64,000 nucleotides of DNA. Source: Verticillium longisporum. Taxonomy: Eukaryota > Ascomycota > Sordariomycetes > Glomerellales > Plectosphaerellaceae. The stretch is taken from the NCBI GenBank assembly GCA_019188255.1, contig JAETXT010000002.1, positions 5,022,001-5,086,000 on the forward strand, read 5' to 3'. A model generated the notes under the pieces. The model saw nothing but the letters and a program-made list of their open reading frames with translations. It made no database searches and had not been told where the DNA came from. Below, one piece after another: positions 1 through 10,426 of this stretch (positions within the stretch are counted from its first letter, which is position 1; each line of letters begins with the position of its first letter). Position numbers and translations under genes: made by a program.

Positions 1-2
1 TT

Positions 3-3000
3 GCGTTCGACAAGTCCTACTGGTCATTTGAGAAAAAAGACAAGCACTATGCGGGACAGGACAGCCTGTTCGACGACCTGGGCCAGCCGCTTCTGGACAA
101 CGCGTTCCAAGGCTACAACAACTGTATCTTTGCGTACGGCCAGACGGGATCCGGAAAGTCTTATTCCATGATGGGCTATGGTAAAGAGATTGGTATCATC
201 CCAAATATCTGCCAAGATATGTTCAGGAGGATATCGCAGCTACAGGAGGACAAGACGCTCAAGTGCACCGTCGAGGTGTCCTATCTCGAAATCTACAACG
301 AAAGGGTCCGCGATCTGCTCAACCCAGCGAACAAAGGAAACCTCAAGGTCCGAGAACATCCGTCGACCGGACCCTACGTCGAAGATCTGGCCAAGCTTGT
401 CGTGGGTAGCTTCCAGGAGATTGAACACCTCATGGACGAAGGAAACAAGGCGCGAACAGTCGCCGCGACGAACATGAACGAAACGTCTAGTCGAAGCCAC
501 GCTGTTTTCACCCTGATGCTGACACAGAAAAAGTTGGACGTGGAAACCAAGATGGAGATGGAAAAAGTGGCCAAGATCAGTCTGGTGGATCTGGCTGGTT
601 CCGAAAGAGCGACTTCAACGGGCGCAACGGGTGCGCGTCTCAAGGAGGGTGCCGAGATCAACAGGTCCCTCTCATCCCTGGGCCGTGTCATCTCTGCGCT
701 GGCAGATCTCTCGACCGGAAAGAAGAAGAAGGGCACCGGCTCCTCAGTGCCGTACAGAGACAGTGTGTTGACCTGGCTGCTCAAAGACTCACTAGGTGGC
801 AACAGTATGACGGCCATGATTGCTGCTATCAGTCCAGCAGACATCAATTACGACGAAACGCTCAGTACGCTACGTTATGCGGATTCCGCTAAGCGAATCA
901 AGAACCATGCGGTGGTCAACGAGGACGCAAATGCAAGAATGATCCGGGAGCTCAAGGAGGAGCTCGCCCGCTGCAGGGTAAACTTGGAGGCGGAAGGAGC
1001 GGCGCAGCCGCCGTTGGCACATCGGTGACCGCAGAAGAAGTCTACCCCGAAGGCACACCCCTGGAGAAGCAATTTGTTTCGATCACGTCTAGTGACGGTG
1101 CGGTCAAGAAGGTGTCGAAAGCAGAGATTGCCGAGCAGCTGAATCAGAGCGAAAAATTATTGACAGACCTGAACCAGACCTGGGAGCAGAAGCTGGCCAA
1201 GACCGAAGAGGTTCACAAGGAGCGCGAGGCTGCCCTCGAGGAACTCGGTATCAGCATCGAAAAGGGGTTCATTGGTCTTTCCACGCCAAAGAAAATGCCC
1301 CATTTGGTGAACTTGTCCGATGATCCGCTTTTGGCCGAGTGTTTGGTGTACAACCTCAAACCCGGCAACACGACGGTTGGCAACATGGACACCAATGCGG
1401 ATAACCAAGCTAACATCCGACTCAATGGCACACGGATTCTTCATGACCACTGCGCGTTCGACAATGCCGCTGACGGGACTGTCACGGTGGTGCCCAGGGA
1501 AGGCGCTTCAGTCATGGTTAAGGGCGAGAGTATTGACGAGCCTAAGAAGCTTCATTCTGGCTACCGCGTGATCTTGGGCGATTTCCACATCTTCAGATTC
1601 AACAACCCGATGGAGACTAAGGCCGAGCGGGCCGATAAGAGCCTCTTACGCCAGTCTGTCGCGACCAGCACACTTCAAAACCTTGACCGAACTTCACCCA
1701 CGCCCACGGCGAGCCCTCGACCAGGTCACACCAGGAACATTAGTATGGCGGGTTCTGACTTTGGAGACAGTCGGCCGGAGTCTCCATTACCTTTCTCGCG
1801 CAATGGACGAGACTCTGATTGGAGTTTTGCCCGTAGAGAGGCAGCCGAGGCCATCTTGGGCACCAACCAAAACTTGACGACCTTGACTGACGAGGAGCTG
1901 AATACGCTCTTTGAGGATGTCCAGAAAGCCAGAGCTGAGCGCGTCAATGTGCGCGATGGAGACGAAGACTCGGAATCCGTCACATCGTATCCAATTCGGG
2001 AAAAATACCTATCAGCGGGCACGATCGATAATTTCTCCCTGGACACTGCGCTCACGATGCCTTCAACGCCCAAGCAAGGCGCAGTTGATGACCAGCTAAG
2101 GGAAGCCCGGGAAGAGATGCAGTCTCAGCTGGAGAAGCAGAGAGAAGAGTACCAGGACCAGCTCAAGACGGCCGAAGCTTCAAACGTCGAAGTTGAGGAG
2201 ATAAAGAAGGAGAAAGTACGGATGGAAGAGACGCTGAAGACCCTCAAAGAAGACATGCAGAAGCAACTCGAGGTTCAGCGCCGACAATTTGAGGACAAGC
2301 TCGAGAAGATGGATCCCCTGAAACGGAAAAAGGCAAGCCCAAAGCTCTCGGAGGAAGAGCTCAAGCTCGCTGCTGAAGTGATCCGCCACTGGAAGAGCAA
2401 GAGACATGTGCGAATGGCCGAGGCCGTCCTCCAGCACGCGTCAACGCTCAAGGAAGCGCAAATCATGAGCAATGAGCTCGATGAGCATGTCGTCTTTCAA
2501 TTCACTGTTGTGGATGTAGGCCACTCACTCTGCTCGTCTTACGACATGGTCCTGAACGGGCTCACGGGCGAGGGTGACGATATTGCCCTTGAGCAAGCAC
2601 CCAAGCCCTGTATTGGTGTGCGGGTCATCGATTACAAGAACAGCGTGCTCCATTTGTGGAGCGTGGAGAAGCTGCACGATCGTGTACGACAAATGCGTCA
2701 GATGCATCAGTATCTGGATCAGCCCGAATACGCTCAGCATCTCAGCCTGGACAATCCGTTCGTCGAGAATTGTATGCCGCAGTACACACTTGTCGGAGAA
2801 GTTGATGTGCCGCTGCGGGCGGTCTTTGAAAGCCGAGTGCAGGACTTTGCATTGGATGTACTTTCTCCTCACACATCCCATGCCATCGGCATTATCAGAC
2901 TCTCGCTGGAGCCGTCGCATGCTCGAGCCCCCACGAATACCCTCAAGTTCAACGTGGTTATGCACGAAATGGTCGGTTTCGCTGAACGAGAGGGCACCGA

Positions 3001-4999
3001 GGTGCATGCGCAGCTGTTTATCCCTGGTGTGTCTGAAGAGGACGGAGTAACGACGACGCAGATGATCAAGGATTTTGACGAAGGGCCGATCCGCTTCGAG
3101 AGCGTCCACAGCATGACGATCCCACTGTTCAGCCCACCAACAATTACGCTCAGGGCAGCAGTGTTTGCAAAAGTCTCGGCGATGCATCTCGACAAATTGC
3201 TCAGCTGGGATGACATGCGCGATGCCGTGCCTGTCGCCCAGGGTAAGCCCAAGGGAGCTAGGATCGCCGAGTCCCAATTCTACACCGAGGAAAAGCATGA
3301 TCTCCTGGCACGCATCCAGCTCCTTGAACTCAACGAAGAAGGCCAGTATGTCCCAGTAGAGGTCATGCAGACCAACGAGATGGACGGTGGAACTTTTCAG
3401 CTTCACCAGGGCTTGCAACGACGCATCACGATCAACCTGACGCACAGCTCTGGAGATGCTCTGCCCTGGGATGACGCCAACTCTGTGAGAGTGGGTAAAA
3501 TCCAGCTGCTCGACCAAGCCGGAAAATCTCCCGACATGGGAACACCATCCCCTGACATTACTCTGAAACTTGCATCGAAGCCCGTCTTCCGGAACAACGC
3601 AAACGGCACGCGGGATATCACACTCACAGGCCAATGGGACTCCAGTCTGCACAACTCTCTGCTTCTGGACAGAGTGACAGCAGAGAAGTACCGGGTGCAG
3701 ATGACAGTGGCCTGGGAGATCAAGTCGGAGAAGTTTGTGGAGCCAATGCGTTTCTCCTTGAACGTCTGCTGCCAGATCATGTCACGATCATACGTGCGTC
3801 AGACGTCGATATTGTCGTCCCTCTGGCAGAGCATCCGGATCGTCCATTCCGCAACTGGCATTTTCACCCTTTCGGTACGTCCAGCACCGATCAAGCGGGC
3901 TGGGGATCTCTGGAGAATGAACAGTCAGCACGATTACGTCAAAGGAGAGGAACAGTTGACGACCTGGACGCCTCGTGGCGTGTCTCTTGTGAGTGACTAC
4001 ATCACAGCAAGGAAGAAGAGACGTCGCATTACGGAGATTGGGGCGGTCCAACTTCTCCTCAGCCAGATTGGCCTACCAGAACCGCGTGAACAGGCTGCCG
4101 ACAATGTCTCTCTCGTGGATTCGATCCCGGACGAGCCGATTCGACCGAATGATGATGACCTTCTCAACGATACGCCTGAAAGCTCGCAAAAACCAGTCGA
4201 CGACGAAGAAGACATCGAGGACGATGTACAAGGGGGTGACGGCACGGATACACCTGCGCCAGTCGAGCCGGCTGAAGAAGATTTTGGCTTCTCGGATCAG
4301 GAGAAGACATTACTGGAGCGGTGCGTCAAACTTTGGACCAGGTACCCGGACCCTCTGCTTCGCATCCTGAGCCCGACGAACACGGACCCGCCAGCGAATG
4401 GCGTCACGAGCGAGTCGGCCGCGCCACGAACCCTCGTCACAACGATCATTAAGGTGCCGAAGAACCCCAAGGTTCTTAAAGGAGGTTATCTTCTGGTGCC
4501 CAACAGCAACTCGACGCGCTGGGTCAAGCGTTTTGTCGAACTTCGAAGGCCGTACTTGCACATTCATTCGGCCACAGACGGCGACGAAGTGGGCATTGTC
4601 AGTCTCCGGAATTCCCGGATCGACAGCCAACCAGGGGTGGTGGGCTTGTTGCAAGGCAGCCCCAACGGCCAAGATGATGCCAATGGTAGCGGCGAGGACT
4701 TCCGGCCGAGCCATAGGCGTACATCATCCGGACGGATCATCTCGACCATCTGGACGGGTAGCGGCGGCGGAGGACCCAGCGGAGGGATGCAGAGGCTCAG
4801 CGAAAGGCTGCAGGCGGGCGTGTTCGCCATCTATGCGACGGACAACACGTGGCTCTTTGCGGCTCGCAGTGAACGTGACAAGATGGACTGGATCTTCCGA
4901 ATCGACCAGAGCTACGTGTCGAGCAACGGGAGCGCCAACGACAGCGGGACGACGAGTCCAGCCGGGGGCAGCTACAACGACGGTGCCGGAGACTATTGA
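3..4999 (+). CDS. uncA: Kinesin-3 (UncA/KIF1A/Unc-104 type) motor, 5'-truncated, one frameshift
   Basis: This is a plus-end-directed microtubule motor carrying endosomes and vesicles. The gene enters the window already inside the motor domain, with the reading frame open from base 3. The P-loop GQTGSGKS lies at 138-161, switch I NETSSRSH at about 478-504 and switch II DLAGSE at 588-605. After the neck come an FHA domain (about 1310-1620), coiled coil (about 2090-2330), the KIF1-specific middle region, a long linker, and a C-terminal PH domain (about 4470-4905) that in this family binds phosphoinositides on cargo. The frame breaks at about 967-970: the upstream frame runs into TGA at 1026-1028, while the neck and everything downstream read from CTG at 971. 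One missing base in the CCC run explains it, and no intron of suitable length fits. No other break is seen and the stop is at 4997-4999. The family call is firm; the 5' end lies outside the window. Confidence 0.93.
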
Positions 5000-5683
5000 G
5001 CCAGGAGTACCGGCACCAGCGCCTGCCCCTTGATTTTTATGAGGATGAACGGTTATGAAGTGACGGAACGAAAGTGATTTGCATTGCGCTGCATGGAAGG
5101 ACGGGTGGGCTTACACCCAGGCAACCAACCCTCTTCCCTCTCCCACCCCTCGACGTATATATATACTACCAGGCCATTCTTGCCAAACCTCCCTTTGCTT
5201 TGTTTTTGTACGACCATGACTGTACTTCACCATATACCCCTCGAGTTTGGATGGCAAAGTTGATGTTGGATGGCGCGCCGCTGAGGGCGAGGACGGGGGT
5301 TGCGAGGGCTCCTCTCGCGCTACGCAGGAGGATTAGGGTAATAAAGAAGCTGAATGAAGCTTATTTTGCTGGGTCTATGGTGCGTGTTGCTGTGTGAGGT
5401 TTTGGCCCCCTTTCGACGTGTTGCACTGCATCAACTGTGCCTTTCTCATCAAACGCGGTCTCTGCGGGCAAGGGCATGGGTTGCGAGACACAAGACCAAG
5501 ATGGTGAGAAGATTGTCGTCGAAATTTAAAAGTCAATATCGTCTCAAAATAACAGCCGTAGCTGCATGTAGCCCATTCATCCAAGCCCTATCCGAATCAA
5601 TGCCAGCTTCGCCCTGCCACTAGCTTACCAATGCGCTCCCAACGGCCGAGTCCGGAAATACAAGAGAGAGAGAGAGAGAATAA
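5000..5683. other. Intergenic, no gene seen
   Basis: This stretch separates the convergent kinesin and cytochrome b5 genes and should hold both 3' UTRs. It contains a TATATATA run at about 5157-5164 and a GA-rich simple repeat at about 5662-5679. No open frame here has family-like content. Confidence 0.6.
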
Positions 5684-6037
5684 TCACAGCTTGGCAGCCT
5701 CCTTGACGGTGCCAATCTTGAGCTTGCCGCCGTACTTCTCGAGGACGTGCTCGTTGTGGTACTTCCAGAAGGCCTTGGTGGCGTTCTTCCCGGCGAAGCG
5801 CTTGAGGATCTTTGCGCCGCCCGGGTGTTCCTCCTGGAAGGCTGCGGCCGAGTTAGCCTGGCTCTCTGATGGCCTGGCGGACGTCATTCGGTCGGGAGGA
5901 GGGAATGAGAGGACCGTGAGTTAGGGGAAAAGGGGGACCGTACCGGTGATATCGTAGACGCCGTCCTCGACGATGAGCCACATGTCCTTCTCGGTCTTGT
6001 GGTTGGCGACCTCGGCGGTGGTGAATGACTTGGACAT
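5684..6037 (-). CDS. Small soluble cytochrome b5 domain protein
   Basis: This 83-residue protein is a single cytochrome b5 heme-binding domain with no membrane segment. Exon 1 is 6037-5944 and exon 2 is 5841-5684. The 102-nt intron has a GTACGG donor and a CCGCAG acceptor, and the splice rebuilds the family sequence DITAFQEEHPGG. The expected axial heme ligands are His37 in HPGG and His60 in the FWKYHNEH segment. The start is the only ATG close before the domain. Short b5 proteins of this type donate electrons to oxidases, desaturases or reductases, but the partner cannot be told from sequence. It lies on the same strand as, and about 540 nt downstream of, the OMA1-like gene. Confidence 0.9.
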
Positions 6038-6574
6038 TGTGACGGTGGGGCGCGGGCGGGACGGGACGAGATTGAGGGGTTCTAAAGGGTGGTGAAAGAA
6101 ATAAATTGTTCTTCTGTGGATTTGGTGGAGGATCGATGTGTGTGTGTGTGTGTTGGTTGCGGTGAAGAATGGAGTGAGGTGAGAGGGAATGTCGTTAGGT
6201 TGGTCCGCGGCTATGCTTGTGTTGATGAGGTCGATCAGCACTCGAACACGGCGTGCTTCCAGTTACCTCGGCTCATCTTTGGGCGGAGGACAGTTGGGTG
6301 GGGGCCCCCCTGTGGATGCGTCATCTGGGGGGGGAGGTTGGCGGCCTGGGGGTGCCAATCACATGGTCGCCATTATTCACGCGGGCCAGCCAGGACGCAT
6401 CTGGCCAGGGCGGAAGGCCAGGGCAGAAGGTCACATTTGTCGATCATGGGTGCTGGGTTCAATGAATCGCATTGTATTGCGGGTGGAATTGAGTTTGGAT
6501 ATCTTGAACGCCGTGTATCCCATCCATTCAGCGCCCTTCTAAACCTTTCTACGCCATCCTGCTCAAGCCGTGCT
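6038..6574. other. Intergenic, promoter side of cytochrome b5
   Basis: This is the 5' flank of the b5 gene and the 3' flank of the OMA1-like gene. It holds a (TG)n microsatellite at 6137-6153 and a G-rich stretch at about 6297-6350. No gene is seen. Confidence 0.6.
6137..6153 (+). repeat. (TG)n microsatellite
   Basis: An uninterrupted run of about eight TG dinucleotides, roughly 100 nt upstream of the cytochrome b5 start codon. Confidence 0.85.
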
Positions 6575-7910
6575 TCACATGTAGATGGTCTGGAATTGCG
6601 TGCCGCGCTCGAGTGCCCGTCGGAAAGCATCCGCAAACGCCGACGTGCCCTGACAGTCGCTGGTTTGGAACTTCTCCAGAGCGTGGGGCAGCCAGCTCTG
6701 AATCTTCTCGATACGATGTTGGTTCTGCGACGCGAGAGAAAAAAGGGGGAGCAGGACGTTAGCAGTCATCAGACAAAACAACACAATTTCACACAATCGA
6801 GCACCCACGGGGAGGGAGGGATCAACTCACCGACGGGTGCGTGCTCATGAGCTCCGGCACCTCCTCGCCCTGACGCCGCGCGGCGGCTTCCATGCGCTGC
6901 CAAAAGCCGACGGCCTCCCGCGGGTCGTAGCACGCCTCCGCCATGAGCATGAGCCCAATGTAGTCGGCCTCGCTCTCCTGCATGCGGCTCATGGGCATGG
7001 AGAACATCATGTCGAGCAGCCCGCCGCCGAGCGAGTGGATGAGGATGATGCCGCCGGGGATGGCGTACGACAGCGCGTAGAAGCTGTAGAGCAAAATGTT
7101 GACGCCGATCGACCCGCTCATGCGCTCGCCGACGTGCGACGCCATGTTGTGCGCAATCTCGTGGCCCAGCACCGCCGCCAGCCCGGCCTCGGTCCGCGTC
7201 GCCCGCAGGATCCCGCTGTGCACAAACACCTTGCCGCCCGGCAGCACAAAGGCGTTCATCGTGTTGGGGTCGTCGATGACCCGGATCTCCCAGTCCACCT
7301 TGCTGCTGCTGCTGCTGCTGCCGCCGCCACTCTTGTCCCCATCGCCCTCCTGGCCGCCGCCCCACCACGTGTCGTGCGGCCCGGCGCCGTCGTGCTCGTC
7401 CCGCGGCAGCGCCCCGCCGCCGGACACGGGAATGAGCCGGGCCATGACGCGCTTGACGAGCCTCGTCCTGGGATCCCACTCGGGCAGGAAGCGGCCGCCC
7501 TGCCTCTCGACCTCGAGCTCAATCTGCCTGACCTGCTGCGCGCTCAGCTCGGCGACCGTCTCGTCGGAGAAGCAGTTGAAGCGCCGTCGGCCCGAGACGG
7601 GCACCGTCTGCAGATTCGAAAAGTAGAAGCCCGCCGCCGCGAGCACGGCGACGACGACAACCGTGTGCGTGCGCGGGCTGCGGACGGTGCGCCGCACATT
7701 GTCGGCCGTGAAGATGGGACGGGCGCTGCGCAGGCGGTCGTGTGCATCGTTGTGAAGCCAGGGCCGGCGGGGGCCATGAGAGAAGAGCCTTTGTGTGGCC
7801 GTCGCAGTCGCTTGGGTCGGGGGGTCTCGCGGTCGGGGGAGGCATCGAGGCACGGGGCCGGGGGTTCGAAGGATGGGCGCAAGGGGCCGGAATGCGCGGT
7901 AGGCGCTCAT
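6575..7910 (-). CDS. oma1: OMA1-like mitochondrial inner-membrane M48 metalloendopeptidase
   Basis: This is a 409-residue peptidase of family M48. Exon 1 is 7910-6831 and exon 2 is 6724-6575, with an intron of 106 nt (GTGAGT donor, GTCGCAG acceptor, phase 0). The zinc motif HEIAH falls at residues 250-254, preceded by a conserved N-A-F-x-L-P-G-G-K-V-F-V segment, and a third ligand is offered by the ESEAD element near residue 311. The N-terminus is Arg-rich and acidic-poor, like a mitochondrial targeting sequence, and one hydrophobic segment lies at about 82-98. OMA1 is a stress-activated protease that cleaves inner-membrane proteins. A Ser run coded by AGC repeats (about 7303-7320) and a Gly-rich stretch sit in a loop before the catalytic part and look like a lineage-specific insert. 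Exon 2 supplies the C-terminal residues NQHRIEKI onward. Confidence 0.93.
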
Positions 7911-8848
7911 GGTTGGCGGTCTCGAGGACCTCAGGTGAAGGGCCTACTGGAGGCAGACAAAATCAAGAGTCAAGCGCCTTGAGAGAGAAGCCACAGCAGA
8001 GTCGTGAGCCCGAGCTGATGTCCCTCGACGATCGTGGACAGCTGTGAATAAAAACAGACAGGCGTAGATGCTGTGATGGCCTCAAGGCAGTCAGTCAGTT
8101 GTGGAACGTGGGCAGGAGAGATGACAACGATAAGAGAACGTCAGGATTACATAATCGCATCATGACCCCCCTCTTCAGCCCACAACCAAGCCCCGGGTCT
8201 GAGGACACCAGCCACAAACAGCAGCCACCCTGCTGCGTCTCAATCTTCACATCATCCGAGAGCGCTGTTGGCACAGCGAGTCGCAGTTCATCCCGAGCGG
8301 TTGGTTCGCCCGGGCGGCCCCCAAGCCCTGGCGTCAAGCACCCCAGAAGTCGATTTGTTTTTCTTGATCGATTGGGCAGGCCCTTTTCCCTTCCCTGTCT
8401 GCCGTTGGTCACTTGCCGTGCCGTACCGTACCGTCAGGTCGGAATGTGCCGCATCAGCCCTCCAAGGGAAAAGAACCAAGTGTCTGTCTCGCGAGAAATC
8501 AATTGCTTCACCTTATGACGCACATGCGCCTCTTTTTCACTTGACGTTTTTCTTGAATTCCATTTGCCAGGTCAAATTGAACAACACGTGGTATGCCCCA
8601 ATACGCAAAGACATCTATCGACTGCTTTTGACTGCAGTCCGCCAAAGCACCAGTCCGACCGTCCTATCGTGCCCGTCTTTCTTTCATAAAACATTCCGAA
8701 TCATTCATGCCAGACCGTCGCAATGCACCCTGGCTACCCAGTGCCATGAAACCTCGCAACGCCTTCCTTAACCAAAAGGACCCGTAAAGCAATGTGGCCG
8801 ATGCTTCCTTCACGGAGACTTGTCATTAATCCCTGCTCAACAGTCCGC
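7911..8848. other. Intergenic, no gene seen
   Basis: This is the 5' flank of the OMA1-like gene and the 3' flank of the methyltransferase gene. Open frames here have no recognisable domains and look like chance readings of GC-rich DNA. Confidence 0.6.
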
Positions 8849-10426
8849 TCAGCAGGTCATTTCGTGGTCGCCGGTATACCCTGCCACCTCGTGCGGAAAT
8901 GGCTTCCGGCCGTATACAACATAGACCCTTTGGTAGGCATGAATGTAGGGGTTGCAGAAATCTTTGCGCACATCGACCAAGGAGACCTGGCAGTACCGTC
9001 AGCCGACGAATCACACGTTGGGACATTGGTGCACCTGGCAGCATGAGTCTTACCTCAACCTCCTCCGGGGTTCGCCCGAGCACCTGTGTGAAGAGTGACA
9101 TGCTCCATCCGCTAAGCCCGCTCATCCAATTCTGTTCCCAGAGCTTGCCGAGCGCCTTGTAGCGGGGGTCTTTAGCCCAACCGTTGAGGGGGATCTTGTA
9201 GCACTTCTCATGAATGTCGACGAACCCGACTTCGGCAAGCCAATTCTTCGCCAGGTGAGCCTGTGATAGAGGCCGCTGTATCATCTCGCTGGCCGCGTTC
9301 ATGTCGTCAAACCATCGCTGGAGAGCGCTGTCGGGCAGCAGGGTTCCGTCATCTGACTGGCTGTCGCAGTTGAAGTCTTGCGTCTCGAACCAGCCGCCTG
9401 GCTCTAGATTGTCAAAAGCCTGGCGAACAATCTCTTCCTTGAAATTCGCAAAGGACCCGATACCGCCGCGCACAAAGACGAAGTCGAGAGGTTCCCTCCA
9501 ATCCCACCGTTCAGACCTGTTGAACGCAGCACGTTAGCGCAGCAGCATCTGGGGCTCATTCGGTGCCAACTCACGCGTCTTGCACAAAAAAGTGCACATT
9601 CGATGGCACTGCAGTAGGTTGAATGGGCGACAAATCGATGCCGTAGACTCGGGCCTCGGGAAACCTGTCGCCCATCTCTAGGGCCCAGATGCCGGTGCCG
9701 GTACCAACGTCAAGGATGCGGGTTGGTGGCCGTTCGGGCGGGAAAGGAGCGAGGAACCACTTGCCGCCGAATAACTCGGTCATGACAAGACCTTGCAATT
9801 CCAGACGCTCACATTCCACGTCGTCATTGGGGAAAACGTAGGCTGTTGAAGGTCAGATGAGTGCATCACGCCAGAAAAGGGGGCGGACACCAGAATCAGC
9901 ACGTACATCCGGCTTGGTAAGCGTGATAAGTGCGTCCAAATCGCTGAGGAAAGTTGGCGATGCTGTCGGTGATGGATTCTGATCCTCTGCTCGGCGTCAG
10001 CAATTGCAATATCCTCGACAGGGGTGCCCGGTGCAGAAAGCCGGCCGGAGAATAGGGGCCATATTTCATACTCGTCATCATAGCCGGGCTGTGGGTTCAA
10101 TGTCAGTTATCCGAGTCGATGGGACATGCCCAGCAGAATGAGTTGGAGATGAGTGAACGCACATCGGAATCAGGTTCGAGGTGTGAATTGTTGCTCACGG
10201 ACCTCCTGTCAGGAATGGACTCAAATGTGAATGCGTATGGATCCAAGGGACGCGGTGGTGGCGGCGGCTGATGGGGCGGGTCGATGGCCATGGCGACGGG
10301 GTGAGTGAACGGGGCTGGTTGAGGGACTGGTCGATCCAAGTTGGCGACTGCGGGGTGCTGAGGAGCCGTCGTGATGGGCGTCGTCCGAGGAGGGGCACGG
10401 GGAGGAAATAGATTGAAGCAGGGCAA
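8849..10426 (-). CDS. LaeA-like SAM-dependent methyltransferase, six exons
   Basis: A 409-residue class I methyltransferase of the LaeA-like family, which includes regulators of secondary metabolism and many members of unknown substrate. Exons, in transcription order: 10426-10163, 10088-10072, 9986-9907, 9842-9575, 9516-9054 and 8986-8849. All junctions are GT/AG and keep frame. Splicing restores the family segments RFGRTYHAYQAG, YVFPNDDVECERLELQG, SAM motif I DVGTGTGIWA (about residues 163-172), the GGIGSFANF segment and the closing VVYGRKP. Exon 2 is only 17 nt; its retention is needed to keep phase and it adds PGYDDE before the acidic GSESITDS stretch. The N-terminal 85 residues are Pro-rich and of low complexity, so the start is the least certain part. 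It is not a proven LaeA orthologue: no partner gene or cluster lies nearby. Confidence 0.87.

Noticed and set aside
978..1034. Possible intron that would explain the kinesin frame change
   Set aside because: GTAAAC at 978 and GCAG at 1034 exist, but the length of 57 nt does not change the frame, and the sequence between them codes the expected neck LQGKLGGG in the downstream frame.
2525..3652. Antisense open frame of 375 codons inside the kinesin gene
   Set aside because: It lies opposite a conserved coding region and its translation is His/Arg-rich without domains; it is a shadow of the sense codon pattern.
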